Positions 15,550-24,199 are shown, counted from the stretch's first letter. The stretch is 64,000 nucleotides of DNA from Paenibacillus tyrphae (GCF_024158745.1 NZ_JAMZAW010000009.1:124001-188000), one strand, 5' to 3'. The notes: generated by a model not told the origin, from the sequence alone. Made by a program: numbers and translations.

Positions 15550-16782
15550 ATGGAAAAAATCACTGGCGGCGATTTTGCCTCACCTGAGACGATGCGTGAT
15601 TTCATTGCGTTTTATAAGCGGCTTGCCGGGCAGCAAGAACCTCTCTACCGTCTTGATGACTTTTTTGGGAGGGGAGCGGCATGGGTCGCTTTCCGTCATG
15701 ACGATGTCGTTGCGATCCTGAAGGACCCTCGTTTTGTCAAAGATATCCGGAAGCTTTCTCCACCGCAGGATCAACGGGAATCCGTTCATGAGAACGCGTC
15801 CGTGAACAAATTCGTGGAATGGACGAAGCAGATGCCGAATATGCTGACGGTCGATCCGCCGGATCATACCCGTTTGCGCAGGCTGGCCTCCAAAGCCTTC
15901 ACGCCTCATACGATCGAGGGCCTGCGTCCCCGTATTCAGCAGATCGCCGACGAGTTGCTGGATGCCGTGCAGGAGCGGGGAAGGATGGATTTGATTACGG
16001 ATTTTGCCTATCCGCTCCCTATGACGGTTATTTCCGAGATGCTGGGAATTCCTGCTTCCGATCGGAACCAATTCCGCGAATGGACCCGCGAGCTCTTGAG
16101 CGCTTCCTTGGACCCGAATCAAGCGGATGACGTCGGTGCAGTTCTCGATAAGTTTGTTGAATATATCAAAGCGTTGCTGGCCGACAAGCGGGCACATCCC
16201 GGCGATGACATAACGAGCGGCCTGGTTCAAGCTTACGATGAAGGAGATCAATTAAGCGAGAACGAGCTTATTTCGACGATTTGGCTGCTCATTGTCGCCG
16301 GGCACGAAACGACGGTCAACCTGATCGGCAACGGCATCTTGGCTCTGCTGCAGCATCCCGAACAAATGCGCATGCTCCGCAGCGATCCGTCCCTGCTCCC
16401 CTCCGCCGTCGAGGAGCTTCTGCGCTATGCGGGACCCGTCATCATCGGCAGCCGTCTTGCCGCTGAGGATCTCACGCTGCACGGCAAGGAAATCCGCGAA
16501 GGAGAGATGGTTCTGGTCTCACTGGCGGGCGCCAATCTTGATCCGCATCGGTTCTCCAATCCCGAGGCATTGGATATCACGCGGGAAGAGAACGAGCATC
16601 TTGCCTTCGGCAAGGGCATCCATCTCTGCTTGGGAGCACCGCTGGCACGACTGGAGGGCCAGATCGCTTTCGGCACGCTCCTGCAGCGGCTGCCCCATCT
16701 GCGCTTGGCGGTCGCGCCGGAGCAATTGACGTATAACCGCAGCACATTGCGGTCTCTTACGAGCCTGCCGGTGCTGTTCTAG
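15550..16782 (+). CDS. cytochrome P450 (CYP107-like)
   Basis: A soluble monooxygenase of 410 residues. All key motifs are present: the I-helix oxygen-activation motif A250-G-H-E-T-T255, the K-helix E289-L-L-R292, and the heme loop FGKGIHLCLG with Cys360 as axial ligand. Length and the TVDPPDHTRLRRLASKAFTP motif near residue 100 place it with bacterial class I P450s of the CYP107 type, which need separate ferredoxin and reductase partners; none is encoded nearby. Substrates of such enzymes include fatty acids, polyketides and terpenoids, and no biosynthetic cluster surrounds it. It is probably induced through the upstream TetR protein. Confidence 0.9.
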   Translation: MEKITGGDFASPETMRDFIAFYKRLAGQQEPLYRLDDFFGRGAAWVAFRHDDVVAILKDPRFVKDIRKLSPPQDQRESVHENASVNKFVEWTKQMPNMLTVDPPDHTRLRRLASKAFTPHTIEGLRPRIQQIADELLDAVQERGRMDLITDFAYPLPMTVISEMLGIPASDRNQFREWTRELLSASLDPNQADDVGAVLDKFVEYIKALLADKRAHPGDDITSGLVQAYDEGDQLSENELISTIWLLIVAGHETTVNLIGNGILALLQHPEQMRMLRSDPSLLPSAVEELLRYAGPVIIGSRLAAEDLTLHGKEIREGEMVLVSLAGANLDPHRFSNPEALDITREENEHLAFGKGIHLCLGAPLARLEGQIAFGTLLQRLPHLRLAVAPEQLTYNRSTLRSLTSLPVLF

Positions 16783-16918
16783 GCTATGAGGCGGGTATGT
16801 TGCCCGTCTGAAGTGGGGATGCCCCTAAATTTCATTCGGCAGGCCTATTGCCGCAAGCCTTCCCAACCGCTAACCTGTATTTAGGTTCTGCAAATTATGG
16901 AAGGGGGCATCTAATCCA

Positions 16919-18625
16919 TTGTTAGAGGTGAGAAAAAACAAATCATCAATTTTGGTCATAAGCTTGGTCATGCTGGCAGCCGCGCTGCTGCTCTTTACAC
17001 CGTTAGTTGAGGGGGCAGAGAGCAAGCGTATTGAGGTATATACGGATAAACAGCCGGTCAAGTTTTCCATCGACCCGCTGCTTGAGAACGGTATGACTTT
17101 GGTGCAGCTTCGTCCGCTGTTCGAGTCGCTTGGCATTGAGATTTCCTGGAATGCGGATACTCAAACGGTAAGCGGCAAGAAAGAGGGGCAGACGTTTTCG
17201 TTAACGCTCAACAGCCAGACAGCCCAAGTCAATGGCGAAACGGTGACGTTAACTAGTCCGGGAAGGTTGGTTGACGGGCATACGTTGGTTCCGCTGCGCT
17301 TTGTCGGGGAAGCGACAGGGGCAGTCGTCGGCTGGAACAGTGAGCAGCAGACGATCAGCATTTATAGCGAAGAGTTCACCAAGCTTTCCGGGCTTTCCAA
17401 GGCTGCGGCGCAAGATGAAGCGAATAAAGGCGTTCCGGCGGTTGCCCAAGGTGCGCTTAGAGGTTTTTATGCAAATTGGCAGATGGATTTGTCGGGGATT
17501 AGACAATGCTCCTCGCTGTGCTGGGATTATTATTATTTTATCAACGATAATCAGGTGGCAACCGGCCTTCCTGATGGCGGACTCGATGCGCTTGATTGTA
17601 CCAAAGATAAATGCCTGACCTATGAAATCAAAGGAAACCAGCTTGTCCTAAGCAATGGCAAAACGTATTCTTTCAAGGTCAACTCCGACACGGAACTGGA
17701 AATTAGCGGAGACAAATATACCAAATATTTGCCGGCCAGCCGGATGAAGCTTGAAGGCAAATATGTATCTACCAGCTATTCGGCCAGCCCGGTCGGTAGT
17801 GGATTGGCAAGCTCCCTGACGTATACTTTCAAGAAAGACGGTACTTTTTTCGATAACAAATTCACAGGTTATACGACCGACGGTTCGGCTAGCGGCGATA
17901 ATTCCGGTGTTTCGACAACCACCCGTTCGGAGTCGAAAGCATCGGGAACCTATACGATCGTCAATTATACCCTGCTGCTCAAGTATCATGATGGAACAAC
18001 CAAGCAGTATATGTTTTTCTTGCCCGAACAGCCAAGCGATAAAATGCTGCGCATCGGGGGCCGTGATTTCCTAATTGAAAAAGCGGATGGAACGGATGGC
18101 AGCTCCGGATCACAGGTAAAAGAACAGCAACCTTATCAGGATGTTCTGACGACAGAAAAAATAGCCCAAAAGCAATTGCTCTTCACCTGGCAGCCCAAGA
18201 AAAACAAGCAGCTGGAAAACATAAAAATTACACTGGAAGGGTATCAATGGGCCAAGCTGACTATCGACCCAGCGCATAGCAATTCTTTCAAAGGGTTTGG
18301 CGATAAAGGGATCGTCGCCTTGACAGCCAAATACCGTATTGATAATGAGTCGGCACAAACCATTAATGTCAACAGTTTGCAAGAGACGCTTGAACTGCCT
18401 GGTTCTGCCGCCAGTGTAAAGGCTGCAAGCGGGCTTACACCCAAAGTGAAGGATGAGTTGAAAACGGGTGAAAGCGTGGAGAAGATGGTAGTCTTTTTGC
18501 TGCCTTCGGATCATTTTGAAAGCAATAAAGATTTCGAACTTGGATTCGGCCCGCTGAACAATGTCGAGGGTAAGGATGTGTTTCAAGGCAAATGGCTCGA
18601 ATTTAATATTTGGAAAGATTCGTAA
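16919..18625 (+). CDS. secreted stalk-domain (copper amine oxidase N-like) protein
   Basis: A protein of 568 residues with an N-terminal hydrophobic segment (SSILVISLVMLAAALLLFTP) that is a signal or anchor. Residues ~35-145 form a copper-amine-oxidase N-terminal-type stalk domain: GMTLVQLRPLFESLGIEISW and GHTLVPLRFVGEATGAVVGW, a domain very common on exported Paenibacillus proteins. The middle (~200-380) is beta-rich and has paired Cys (RQCSSLCWDYYYF and DCTKDKC). The last ~170 residues form another beta-sandwich-like domain. It is not an oxidase, since no catalytic domain is present. The start is TTG with GAAGGGGG upstream. It is monocistronic and its function is unknown. Confidence 0.75.
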   Translation: MLEVRKNKSSILVISLVMLAAALLLFTPLVEGAESKRIEVYTDKQPVKFSIDPLLENGMTLVQLRPLFESLGIEISWNADTQTVSGKKEGQTFSLTLNSQTAQVNGETVTLTSPGRLVDGHTLVPLRFVGEATGAVVGWNSEQQTISIYSEEFTKLSGLSKAAAQDEANKGVPAVAQGALRGFYANWQMDLSGIRQCSSLCWDYYYFINDNQVATGLPDGGLDALDCTKDKCLTYEIKGNQLVLSNGKTYSFKVNSDTELEISGDKYTKYLPASRMKLEGKYVSTSYSASPVGSGLASSLTYTFKKDGTFFDNKFTGYTTDGSASGDNSGVSTTTRSESKASGTYTIVNYTLLLKYHDGTTKQYMFFLPEQPSDKMLRIGGRDFLIEKADGTDGSSGSQVKEQQPYQDVLTTEKIAQKQLLFTWQPKKNKQLENIKITLEGYQWAKLTIDPAHSNSFKGFGDKGIVALTAKYRIDNESAQTINVNSLQETLELPGSAASVKAASGLTPKVKDELKTGESVEKMVVFLLPSDHFESNKDFELGFGPLNNVEGKDVFQGKWLEFNIWKDS

Positions 18626-18633
18626 CGTTATAC

Positions 18634-18674
18634 AAGGCCGGGATCTCTCATTCAAGGGATTCCCGGCCTTTATT
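18634..18674. terminator. terminator between convergent genes
   Basis: AAGGCCGGGA pairs with TCCCGGCCTT around an 18-base loop and is followed by TATTG. It lies between the stalk protein stop and the SnoaL gene stop at 18681. Confidence 0.75.
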
Positions 18675-18680
18675 GTGTAC

Positions 18681-19085
18681 TTAACTGGCTTGAAGCTGGC
18701 GCCACATCGTCACCATATCGATCCAACCGCGGTGCTCGGCAATTTTGCCGTCGACGACGCGATATTGGCGGTACAGCGTGACATCAATGGAGTTGCCCGT
18801 AGGGGCAGTTCCGAAAAACGTCCCGGTATGTGTGCCTTTCACGGTCATTCGGACAAGGACCTTCTCCCCTTGGGCGATCATCTCTTCCACGGTATAGCGC
18901 TTATCGGGAAAGGCCTCCAATATTTTGCCGGCAAATTGCTTCAGCCCTTCTTTGGATTCATAAGCGAGCTCTTGATAATCGTCCGATAAAAAGCGGTCCG
19001 TACAGTCCAGATCGCTTTCATTCCAGAACGCCTCGATAAACGCCGTAACGGTTTCGATATTTTTCTGCTCCATCGTTTGCATCAT
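18681..19085 (-). CDS. SnoaL-like (ester cyclase/NTF2-fold) protein, copy A
   Basis: A protein of 134 residues with the cystatin-like NTF2/SnoaL fold: an N-terminal helix (NIETVTAFIEAFWNESDLD), a LSDDYQE helix, then strands VLVRMTVKGTHTGTFFGTAP and YRVVDGKIAEHRGWIDMVTM. Proteins of this group are small-molecule binding or isomerising enzymes, and substrates cannot be predicted. The start at 19085 has AAGGAGATG upstream. A close paralogue lies 22 bases upstream, and an FMN reductase follows in the same direction further upstream. The three probably form one operon read from 20033 to 18681. Confidence 0.75.
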   Translation of the reverse strand: MMQTMEQKNIETVTAFIEAFWNESDLDCTDRFLSDDYQELAYESKEGLKQFAGKILEAFPDKRYTVEEMIAQGEKVLVRMTVKGTHTGTFFGTAPTGNSIDVTLYRQYRVVDGKIAEHRGWIDMVTMWRQLQAS

Positions 19086-19107
19086 CCAACATCTCCTTCC
19101 TTTCGTT

Positions 19108-19455
19108 TTAATTGGCTTGAAGCTGGGGCAACAGCGTTCCGGTATCGAACCACCCGCAGTGTTCGGCAATCCGGCCGTCGACGACGCGAAATTCACGGAA
19201 CTGCGTAATTTTCACCGATTTACCCGTAGGCGCTTTGCCGGCAAACGCGCCTTGATGCGTGCCTGTGATTATAATTCTGGCCGTGACCTTCTCGCCTTGA
19301 GCTAAAATTTCGTCCACCGCATAGTGCCGATCCGTAAAGGCCTCGCCGAGCTGTTCCGCAAAAAATTGCTCCGTGCGATCCAGTTCGCTTCGATTCTCAG
19401 CAGCTTCGATAAACGCGGTGACGATTTCGACATTTTTCTGTTCCACCGTTTTCAT
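19108..19455 (-). CDS. SnoaL-like protein, shortened copy B
   Basis: A protein of 115 residues and a paralogue of the next gene. The ends align closely (MKTVEQKNVEIVTAFIEAAE; FREFRVVDGRIAEHCGWFDT). It lacks about 19 residues between RTEQFFAE and QLGEAF, where copy A has the DDYQELAYESKEGLKQFAGK stretch. That region carries a helix that normally closes the pocket, so copy B may have lost or changed activity. The frame is intact and AAAGGAGATG precedes the start, so it is likely translated. Tandem duplication followed by internal deletion is the simplest explanation. Confidence 0.7.
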   Translation of the reverse strand: MKTVEQKNVEIVTAFIEAAENRSELDRTEQFFAEQLGEAFTDRHYAVDEILAQGEKVTARIIITGTHQGAFAGKAPTGKSVKITQFREFRVVDGRIAEHCGWFDTGTLLPQLQAN

Positions 19456-19481
19456 GGCAATGCATCTCCTTTGTTGTTCGA

Positions 19482-20033
19482 TTATATGGCCGCTTCGACT
19501 CCGGCCGCGAGCTTCCGGGTGAGGTCTACGAACTTCCCGACCGCACTTTCGACCCTTCCCCGCATTCCCTCGTCTGACGGATGACCGTCCGAATCAAAGC
19601 TATGGAGTCCGGCTCCGATGGAAATCCACTCCGGACTGTTAACACCGTGCAGATTGCGTACAATACTCTGGAGATGCAGCAGCGAGCTGACCCCCATCGG
19701 ACCGCCGGCGGAGCTTACGGAAAGCACCGGCTTTCCGGCAACCAGACCGGCATGCACGTAGTCCAGGGTGTTTTTCAACACTCCCGATATGGAGCCGTGG
19801 TATTCCGGGGTCGCGAGGATGAGGCCCTCGGCATTGGCGACCGCTTCTGCCAAACGCTGGACATTTGGATGAAGCGCTTGGGCGTCGGGGGAATACAGCG
19901 GCAAGGGCAGCTCCCGGAGATCAACAAACGTGACCGATATATTCTGGACTTTCAACAGACTTTCGATGGACCGAAGAAGGGACGTGCTTGCAGCGCCTTC
20001 GCGGTTACTGCCGGCAATTAGGGTAATTTTCAT
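19482..20033 (-). CDS. NAD(P)H-dependent FMN reductase (flavodoxin-like)
   Basis: A protein of 183 residues. The FMN phosphate loop GSNREGAASTSLLRSI opens the flavodoxin-like fold, and the family motif ATPEYHGSISGVLKNTLDYV is complete, followed by GKPVLSVSSAGGPMG. These enzymes reduce FMN, azo dyes or quinones with NADPH. I chose ATG 20033, behind AAAGGTGATG. It is divergent from an ArsR-AHSA1 fusion. A minus-strand promoter (TTGACA, 18 bases, TATTAT) overlaps palindromes that this regulator may bind. It is likely the first gene of an operon with the two SnoaL genes. Confidence 0.85.
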   Translation of the reverse strand: MKITLIAGSNREGAASTSLLRSIESLLKVQNISVTFVDLRELPLPLYSPDAQALHPNVQRLAEAVANAEGLILATPEYHGSISGVLKNTLDYVHAGLVAGKPVLSVSSAGGPMGVSSLLHLQSIVRNLHGVNSPEWISIGAGLHSFDSDGHPSDEGMRGRVESAVGKFVDLTRKLAAGVEAAI

Positions 20034-20068
20034 ATAAAACATCACCTTTCACTCTGATTTGATGGTTG

Positions 20069-20143
20069 CAAACCGATTGGTTTGTGATAACATGTGACTA
20101 TATTGTCACCCTTATAATATGTGACCATAAGGTAACATGTCAA
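20069..20143. promoter_or_regulatory. divergent control region with three palindromes
   Basis: Palindromes: CAAACCGATTGGTTTG (20069-20084), GTGAC-N6-GTCAC (20094-20109) and GTGACC-N4-GGTAAC (20121-20136, one mismatch). The minus-strand promoter of the FMN reductase, TTGACA (20143-20138) with TATTAT (20119-20114), spans the third. A TATAAT at 20113-20118 may serve the + strand gene, but its -35 box is poor. Confidence 0.6.
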
Positions 20144-20195
20144 GGGGCAAAACATAAAATCCTGCAGCATGCTGTCTCAGAAGGAGGTGTTCTTA

Positions 20196-20963
20196 TTGGA
20201 AAATGAAATCTTCAAGGCATTGGCCGATCCCAGCCGGCGCACGCTCCTGGATCTGCTTCACGCCTCCGACGGGCGAACGCTGAACGATCTCTGCACCCCT
20301 CTGCAAATGTCGAGATTCGGCGTCATGAAGCATCTGAATATTCTGGAAGAAGCCGGTCTCATTACGACCCGCAAAGTCGGCCGGGAAAAGCTGCATTATT
20401 TGAATGCCGTGCCGATCCGGCAAATCTACGACCGATGGGTCAGCAAATACGCGGAACCTTGGGCCATTGAACTAACATCCCTTAAAAACGAACTGGAGCG
20501 TGAAACGACTATGGAGAACAAACCCCGGCATGTCAACCGGATTGCCATTAAAGCGACGCCCGAACAAATCTGGCAAGCCCTCACCGATCCGGCCAAAACC
20601 TCAAAGTTTTGGTTCAATTGCTCTATCCGATCCGATTGGGAGGTCGGCTCGCCTTTCGAGCTGTGGAACCCGGCAGGAAAGAAGCAAGTCGAAGGAACCA
20701 TTCTTGCCTTGGACCCTCCGCACAGGCTGACGGTGAGCTGGAAGTTTCTTTCGTTTCCCCATACGGCCGGCGATTCCCCGTCACGCATGACATGGGAAAT
20801 CGATCCGCATGCCGAGCTGCAGGGGGTGACTCTCGTTACGGTCGTGCATGATGAATTCGAGCAGGCTTTAAATACCGCCGCCATTCTTGAAAACGGCGTG
20901 CCGATTGTGCTTTCGGGCATGAAGACATTCCTTGAAACCGGGGCAACCCTAGCCGGGGATTAA
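20196..20963 (+). CDS. ArsR-type regulator fused to an AHSA1/SRPBCC domain
   Basis: A protein of 255 residues with two domains. Residues 1-95 are an ArsR winged helix (IFKALADPSRRTLLDLLHAS; LNDLCTPLQMSRFGVMKHLN), without the paired Cys of metal sensors. Residues ~110-255 are an AHSA1/SRPBCC hydrophobic-pocket domain (IAIKATPEQIWQALTDPAKT; LTVSWKFLS). The fusion suggests a repressor that senses a hydrophobic ligand through its own pocket. ArsR and AHSA1 genes are often neighbours, and fused versions are known. I start it at TTG 20196 because AAGGAGG lies nine bases upstream. It probably controls the divergent FMN reductase. Confidence 0.8.
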   Translation: MENEIFKALADPSRRTLLDLLHASDGRTLNDLCTPLQMSRFGVMKHLNILEEAGLITTRKVGREKLHYLNAVPIRQIYDRWVSKYAEPWAIELTSLKNELERETTMENKPRHVNRIAIKATPEQIWQALTDPAKTSKFWFNCSIRSDWEVGSPFELWNPAGKKQVEGTILALDPPHRLTVSWKFLSFPHTAGDSPSRMTWEIDPHAELQGVTLVTVVHDEFEQALNTAAILENGVPIVLSGMKTFLETGATLAGD

Positions 20964-20982
20964 AAGACACCGACGGTGTCTT
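20963..20982. repeat. left direct repeat flanking the MITE copy 1
   Basis: AAAGACACCGACGGTGTCTT, itself a hairpin, is identical to 21198-21217 on the other side of the element. The left copy lacks a following T-tract. Confidence 0.85.
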
Positions 20983-21197
20983 GAGCTTGTTGAGAAAGTG
21001 GTCAATTGAGGTAATAGAGGTGTACGAGGGGGTGGGGTATCTACTTCCGGTCGCTGTTGTCAGCGGGAAATTTTGATTGAAGCCGCTTAGTAGCGGATAT
21101 TTCCCGCAGACAAAGGCGAACGCTATCGCTCCTCCAGTAGATACCCCACCTCCGTTTGTTACTCTATTTCAGTCAAAAACCTCTTTCTCAACACTCT
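20983..21197. mobile_element. MITE-like palindromic element, copy 1
   Basis: A non-coding element of 215 bases, nearly identical to the reverse complement of 40618-40830. The ends are imperfect inverted repeats sharing TGTTGAGAAAG. Further in, GGTGGGGTATCTACT pairs perfectly with AGTAGATACCCCACC, then GCGGGAAAT with ATTTCCCGC, and a central CCGCTTAGTAGCGG. The whole can fold into one long hairpin. No protein is encoded. It lies exactly between two identical 20-base copies of a terminator hairpin, as expected for insertion with target duplication. No transposase relative is in the window. Confidence 0.8.
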
Positions 21198-21222
21198 AAA
21201 GACACCGACGGTGTCTTTTTTG
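21198..21222. terminator. terminator and right direct repeat of MITE copy 1
   Basis: The hairpin GACACCGACGGTGTC is followed by TTTTTT, so this copy keeps the T-tract of the original terminator. It ends the ArsR-AHSA1 transcript and lies next to the convergent oxidoreductase stop at 21225. Confidence 0.8.
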
Positions 21223-21224
21223 AA

Positions 21225-21764
21225 TTAATGAACGAGCGCGTGCGCGGAAGCCCGGATATGCTCCGCATATTTGCCGGCCTCTTCTGCCAGGTAGGCGTCC
21301 GTGCCTTCATTCGCATTATAAGTGACGAAAGCGGGGAGATAGGTACCGTTGCATCGGGTGAGGGTGCTTTGGATCGGTCTTAATAATTCGCTGATCGTGA
21401 ACCAGTTGCGGCCTCCCGCGCGGTATTCCTTTTCCGTACCGCCTGCGGTCGTTGCGACCATGAACTCTTTGCCTTTCAAATGGTCGCCTCCGGGCCCAAA
21501 AGCCCAGCCGAACGTTAACACATCGTCGAACCATTTTTTCAAAAGCGGCGGGCAGCTGTACCAATAAAAGGGGAACTGAAACACAACCCGGTCATACTGA
21601 AGCAACAGGCTTTGCTCGCGCTCCACATCGATCTGCCAGTTCGGGTACTCCTGATACAGATCGCGGATATCGATGTCGGCATGCTTTTTCAGTTCAAGCG
21701 TCAATGCGCGGTTGGCACGGGATTGATTCAGATTGGGGTGGGCAACAATAACCATGATTTTCAT
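21225..21764 (-). CDS. NAD(P)H-dependent oxidoreductase (KefF/YwrO-like)
   Basis: A flavodoxin-fold quinone reductase of 179 residues. MKIMVIVAHPNLNQSRANRA is the FMN-binding start, VVFQFPFYWYSCPPLLKKWF with DDVLTFGWAFGPGG is the family hallmark, and ATTAGGTEKEYRAGG completes the cofactor site. Relatives reduce quinones with NAD(P)H or regulate Kef potassium channels; no Kef gene is nearby. The start ATG 21764 has GGAAGGATG upstream. It is monocistronic. Confidence 0.85.
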   Translation of the reverse strand: MKIMVIVAHPNLNQSRANRALTLELKKHADIDIRDLYQEYPNWQIDVEREQSLLLQYDRVVFQFPFYWYSCPPLLKKWFDDVLTFGWAFGPGGDHLKGKEFMVATTAGGTEKEYRAGGRNWFTISELLRPIQSTLTRCNGTYLPAFVTYNANEGTDAYLAEEAGKYAEHIRASAHALVH

Positions 21765-21920
21765 AACGGTCATCCTTCCTCGGTTTGATTAATGCATCGC
21801 GAATTACCTCCTCATTATTGGGGAGAATTTCATTTTTGCAAAGTACGCTTTTTTTTCGTACTAGGTCCTGTAAATCGTACCATAGACGCCGCCTGGGCCC
21901 CGGAAGCAGCGGCTGCACAC

Positions 21921-21966
21921 AAAAAAAAGAAGGAATAAAAATCACACGGATTTTTACTCCTTCTTA
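21921..21966 (-). terminator. terminator of glpT
   Basis: AAGAAGGAGTAAAAATC pairs with the mirrored arm around a short loop and is followed by eight T on the minus strand. Confidence 0.9.
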
Positions 21967-21973
21967 AATTCAA

Positions 21974-23341
21974 TTAATGCTGATTCTTCACGACTTCTTG
22001 CCCGCGGACATTCCATGTCAGGGCAAAGATAACGGCTGCAATCGCGCAAGAAGCGGCCAACAGAATAAACCCTGCATCCCACCCGGAGGCACTGACGATA
22101 ACCCCCATTAAAGCGTTCGCCGTTACCGTACCTCCCAGGTAACCGAACAAACCGGTAAGTCCCGCTGCCGTCCCGGCGGCTTTCTTCGGAACGAAGTCCA
22201 GCGCCTGCAGACCGACCAACATTACCGGACCGTAGATCAGGAAGCCGATCGCGATTAAGCATAGCATGTCGACCGTCGGATTGCCGGGCGGGTTAAACCA
22301 GTACACCAGAACCGCAATCAATACGCCGATCATAAATACGACGCCAGCCGGTCCGCGGCGGCCTTTGAACATTTTATCCGAGATCCAGCCGCAGAGCAGC
22401 GTACCCGGGATTCCTGCCCATTCGTATAAGAAGTAAGCCCAGCTGGACTTGTTCATGTTGAAGCCTTTTTCTTCGCTCAGATACGTCGGAGCCCAGTCCA
22501 ATACGCCGTACCGGACGAAATAAACGAAGATGTTCGCAAACGCAATCGCCCAAACCCACTTATTGTTCAACACATACTTGAAAAGAATTTCTTTTGTCGA
22601 TAGCTCGGTTTCGAACGTTTTCTTCGTCGCGCTCGGATAATCGTTGCGATATTCCTCGATCGACGGCAAGCCGACTGATTGCGGCGTATCGCGGATTAAG
22701 AAGTAAGAGACAATTGCGAAAACAATCGCAACCACAGCCGGTAAAATAAAGACGCCCTCATACCCCGATTTGGAGAATCCGGACATTCCTGCGAAAATCG
22801 CAACCCCTGCCACCGCAAGCGGCGCCATGACGCCTCCGCCAACGTTGTGGGCCACGTTCCAAATGGCGGTTTTATTCCCGCGTTCATTCAAGCTGAACCA
22901 GTGAACGAGGACGCGTCCGGACGGCGGCCATCCCATCCCTTGGAACCATCCGTTCAGGAACAGCATAATAAACATGATGGTAACGGACGAGGTGAAGAAA
23001 GGAGAAGCCCCCATCAGCAAACTAATGATGGCCGAAAGGATTAAGCCGGCGGGTAAAAAGATTCTGGCATTGCTTCGGTCGGAAATGGTGGCCATCACAA
23101 ATTTACTGATCCCGTAAGAAATCGAAATGGCCGATAACGCAAAGCCGAGCTCCGCCTTGGAGAATCCCTGCGCGGTTAAGTAGGGCATCGCCAGCGAGAA
23201 GTTTTTGCGAAGCAAATAGTACGCTGCGTACCCAATGAAGATGCCAAGAAACACTTGAAGTCTGAGCTTCTTATACTCAGAATCGATTTTATTGTCTGGC
23301 AATCTGTCGATAGGCGGAGCAGGTTTGAAGAAGTTAAGCAT
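21974..23341 (-). CDS. glpT: glycerol-3-phosphate:phosphate antiporter
   Basis: A major-facilitator antiporter of 455 residues with 12 helices. Marks of the organophosphate antiporter family are [18 protein letters not shown] (with the substrate Arg), [18 protein letters not shown], the [20 protein letters not shown] loop, [12 protein letters not shown] and [20 protein letters not shown]. These match GlpT more closely than UhpT. I start at ATG 23341, behind AAGGAGG; a longer frame has no ribosome binding site. It has its own promoter with a catabolite-responsive element over the -35 box, so glucose repression by CcpA is expected. No glpQ is adjacent. Confidence 0.88.
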   Translation of the reverse strand: MLNFFKPAPPIDRLPDNKIDSEYKKLRLQVFLGIFIGYAAYYLLRKNFSLAMPYLTAQGFSKAELGFALSAISISYGISKFVMATISDRSNARIFLPAGLILSAIISLLMGASPFFTSSVTIMFIMLFLNGWFQGMGWPPSGRVLVHWFSLNERGNKTAIWNVAHNVGGGVMAPLAVAGVAIFAGMSGFSKSGYEGVFILPAVVAIVFAIVSYFLIRDTPQSVGLPSIEEYRNDYPSATKKTFETELSTKEILFKYVLNNKWVWAIAFANIFVYFVRYGVLDWAPTYLSEEKGFNMNKSSWAYFLYEWAGIPGTLLCGWISDKMFKGRRGPAGVVFMIGVLIAVLVYWFNPPGNPTVDMLCLIAIGFLIYGPVMLVGLQALDFVPKKAAGTAAGLTGLFGYLGGTVTANALMGVIVSASGWDAGFILLAASCAIAAVIFALTWNVRGQEVVKNQH

Positions 23342-23479
23342 CGTTGTCCTCCTTGATGTAAGTAATAACAACAGAAACCATGAAAAAAACCCATACTTTA
23401 ATAACACTTTCTTCAACGAAAGTGCCACAAAGTATGAGTCTCAGTGTCTCCATCATAGTTTTTACTTGTTATAGACTGT

Positions 23480-23508
23480 ATTTTAGTATTCGATGTAAAC
23501 GTTGTCAA
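23480..23508 (-). promoter_or_regulatory. glpT promoter with cre site
   Basis: On the minus strand TTGACA (23508-23503), 17 bases, TAAAAT (23485-23480). ATGTAAACGTTGTCA at 23493-23507 matches every position of the CcpA consensus WTGNAANCGNWNNCW and overlaps the -35 box. Confidence 0.8.
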
Positions 23509-23838
23509 TAAATTTTTTTTATGAGATGTCCTTGAGAGGGAAAAGCAGTGGAGCGATTTGGAAGAAATTAGGCCCGCTTAGCCGACTAGAGCTGATGCGG
23601 GCTTTTTGATTCTAAGGCCGGTTAATGGGTTTCCACAGGCAATGTAAACTGGAGCTCGGGGATGTACTCTTTGGTGATATTTGTATCTTTCCCTCTTCCG
23701 ACAACATCTGCAGGAGGCGTTCAAATTGTAAATCAATTTTATCGCATCATTTTCTAATGGGCTTCGTCCGAAGGTTTGCAAATAGGAGCAGACTATGACA
23801 GTATAAGTCTAATACGAACGAATGGAGCTATAGAAATT

Positions 23839-24180
23839 ATGTCTAATTTGCCAAATTGCCCGAAATGTAATTCAGCGTACACTTACGAGGACGGAAGCCT
23901 TCTGATTTGCCCGGAATGTGCCCATGAGTGGACGTTAGAAGCAGAAACGGAAAATCGCGAAGACCACAAGATTGTCAAAGACGCAAACGGTAATATTCTA
24001 AATGATGGCGATACGGTAACGGTCATCAAGGACCTGAAAGTAAAAGGAAGCTCATCGGTCTTGAAAATGGGAACAAAAGTTAAAAATATCCGTTTGGTTG
24101 ACGGTGATCACGATATTGATTGCAAAATCGATGGTTTTGGAGCGATGAAATTAAAATCCGAATTTGTGAAAAAGATCTAG
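23839..24180 (+). CDS. yjdM: YjdM/PhnA-type zinc-ribbon protein
   Basis: A protein of 113 residues. The N-terminal zinc ribbon CPKC…CPEC (residues ~6-30; [20 protein letters not shown]) and the C-terminal SH3-like half ([40 protein letters not shown]) are complete. The family was once named PhnA for its place near phosphonate genes, but it does not act on phosphonates as such and its role is unclear. It is conserved across bacteria at this length. A ribosome binding site (GGAG) lies 11 bases before ATG 23839. It is monocistronic, with a terminator after it. Confidence 0.85.
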   Translation: MSNLPNCPKCNSAYTYEDGSLLICPECAHEWTLEAETENREDHKIVKDANGNILNDGDTVTVIKDLKVKGSSSVLKMGTKVKNIRLVDGDHDIDCKIDGFGAMKLKSEFVKKI

Positions 24181-24199
24181 TTTTTTCGCAGTTAAGAAG

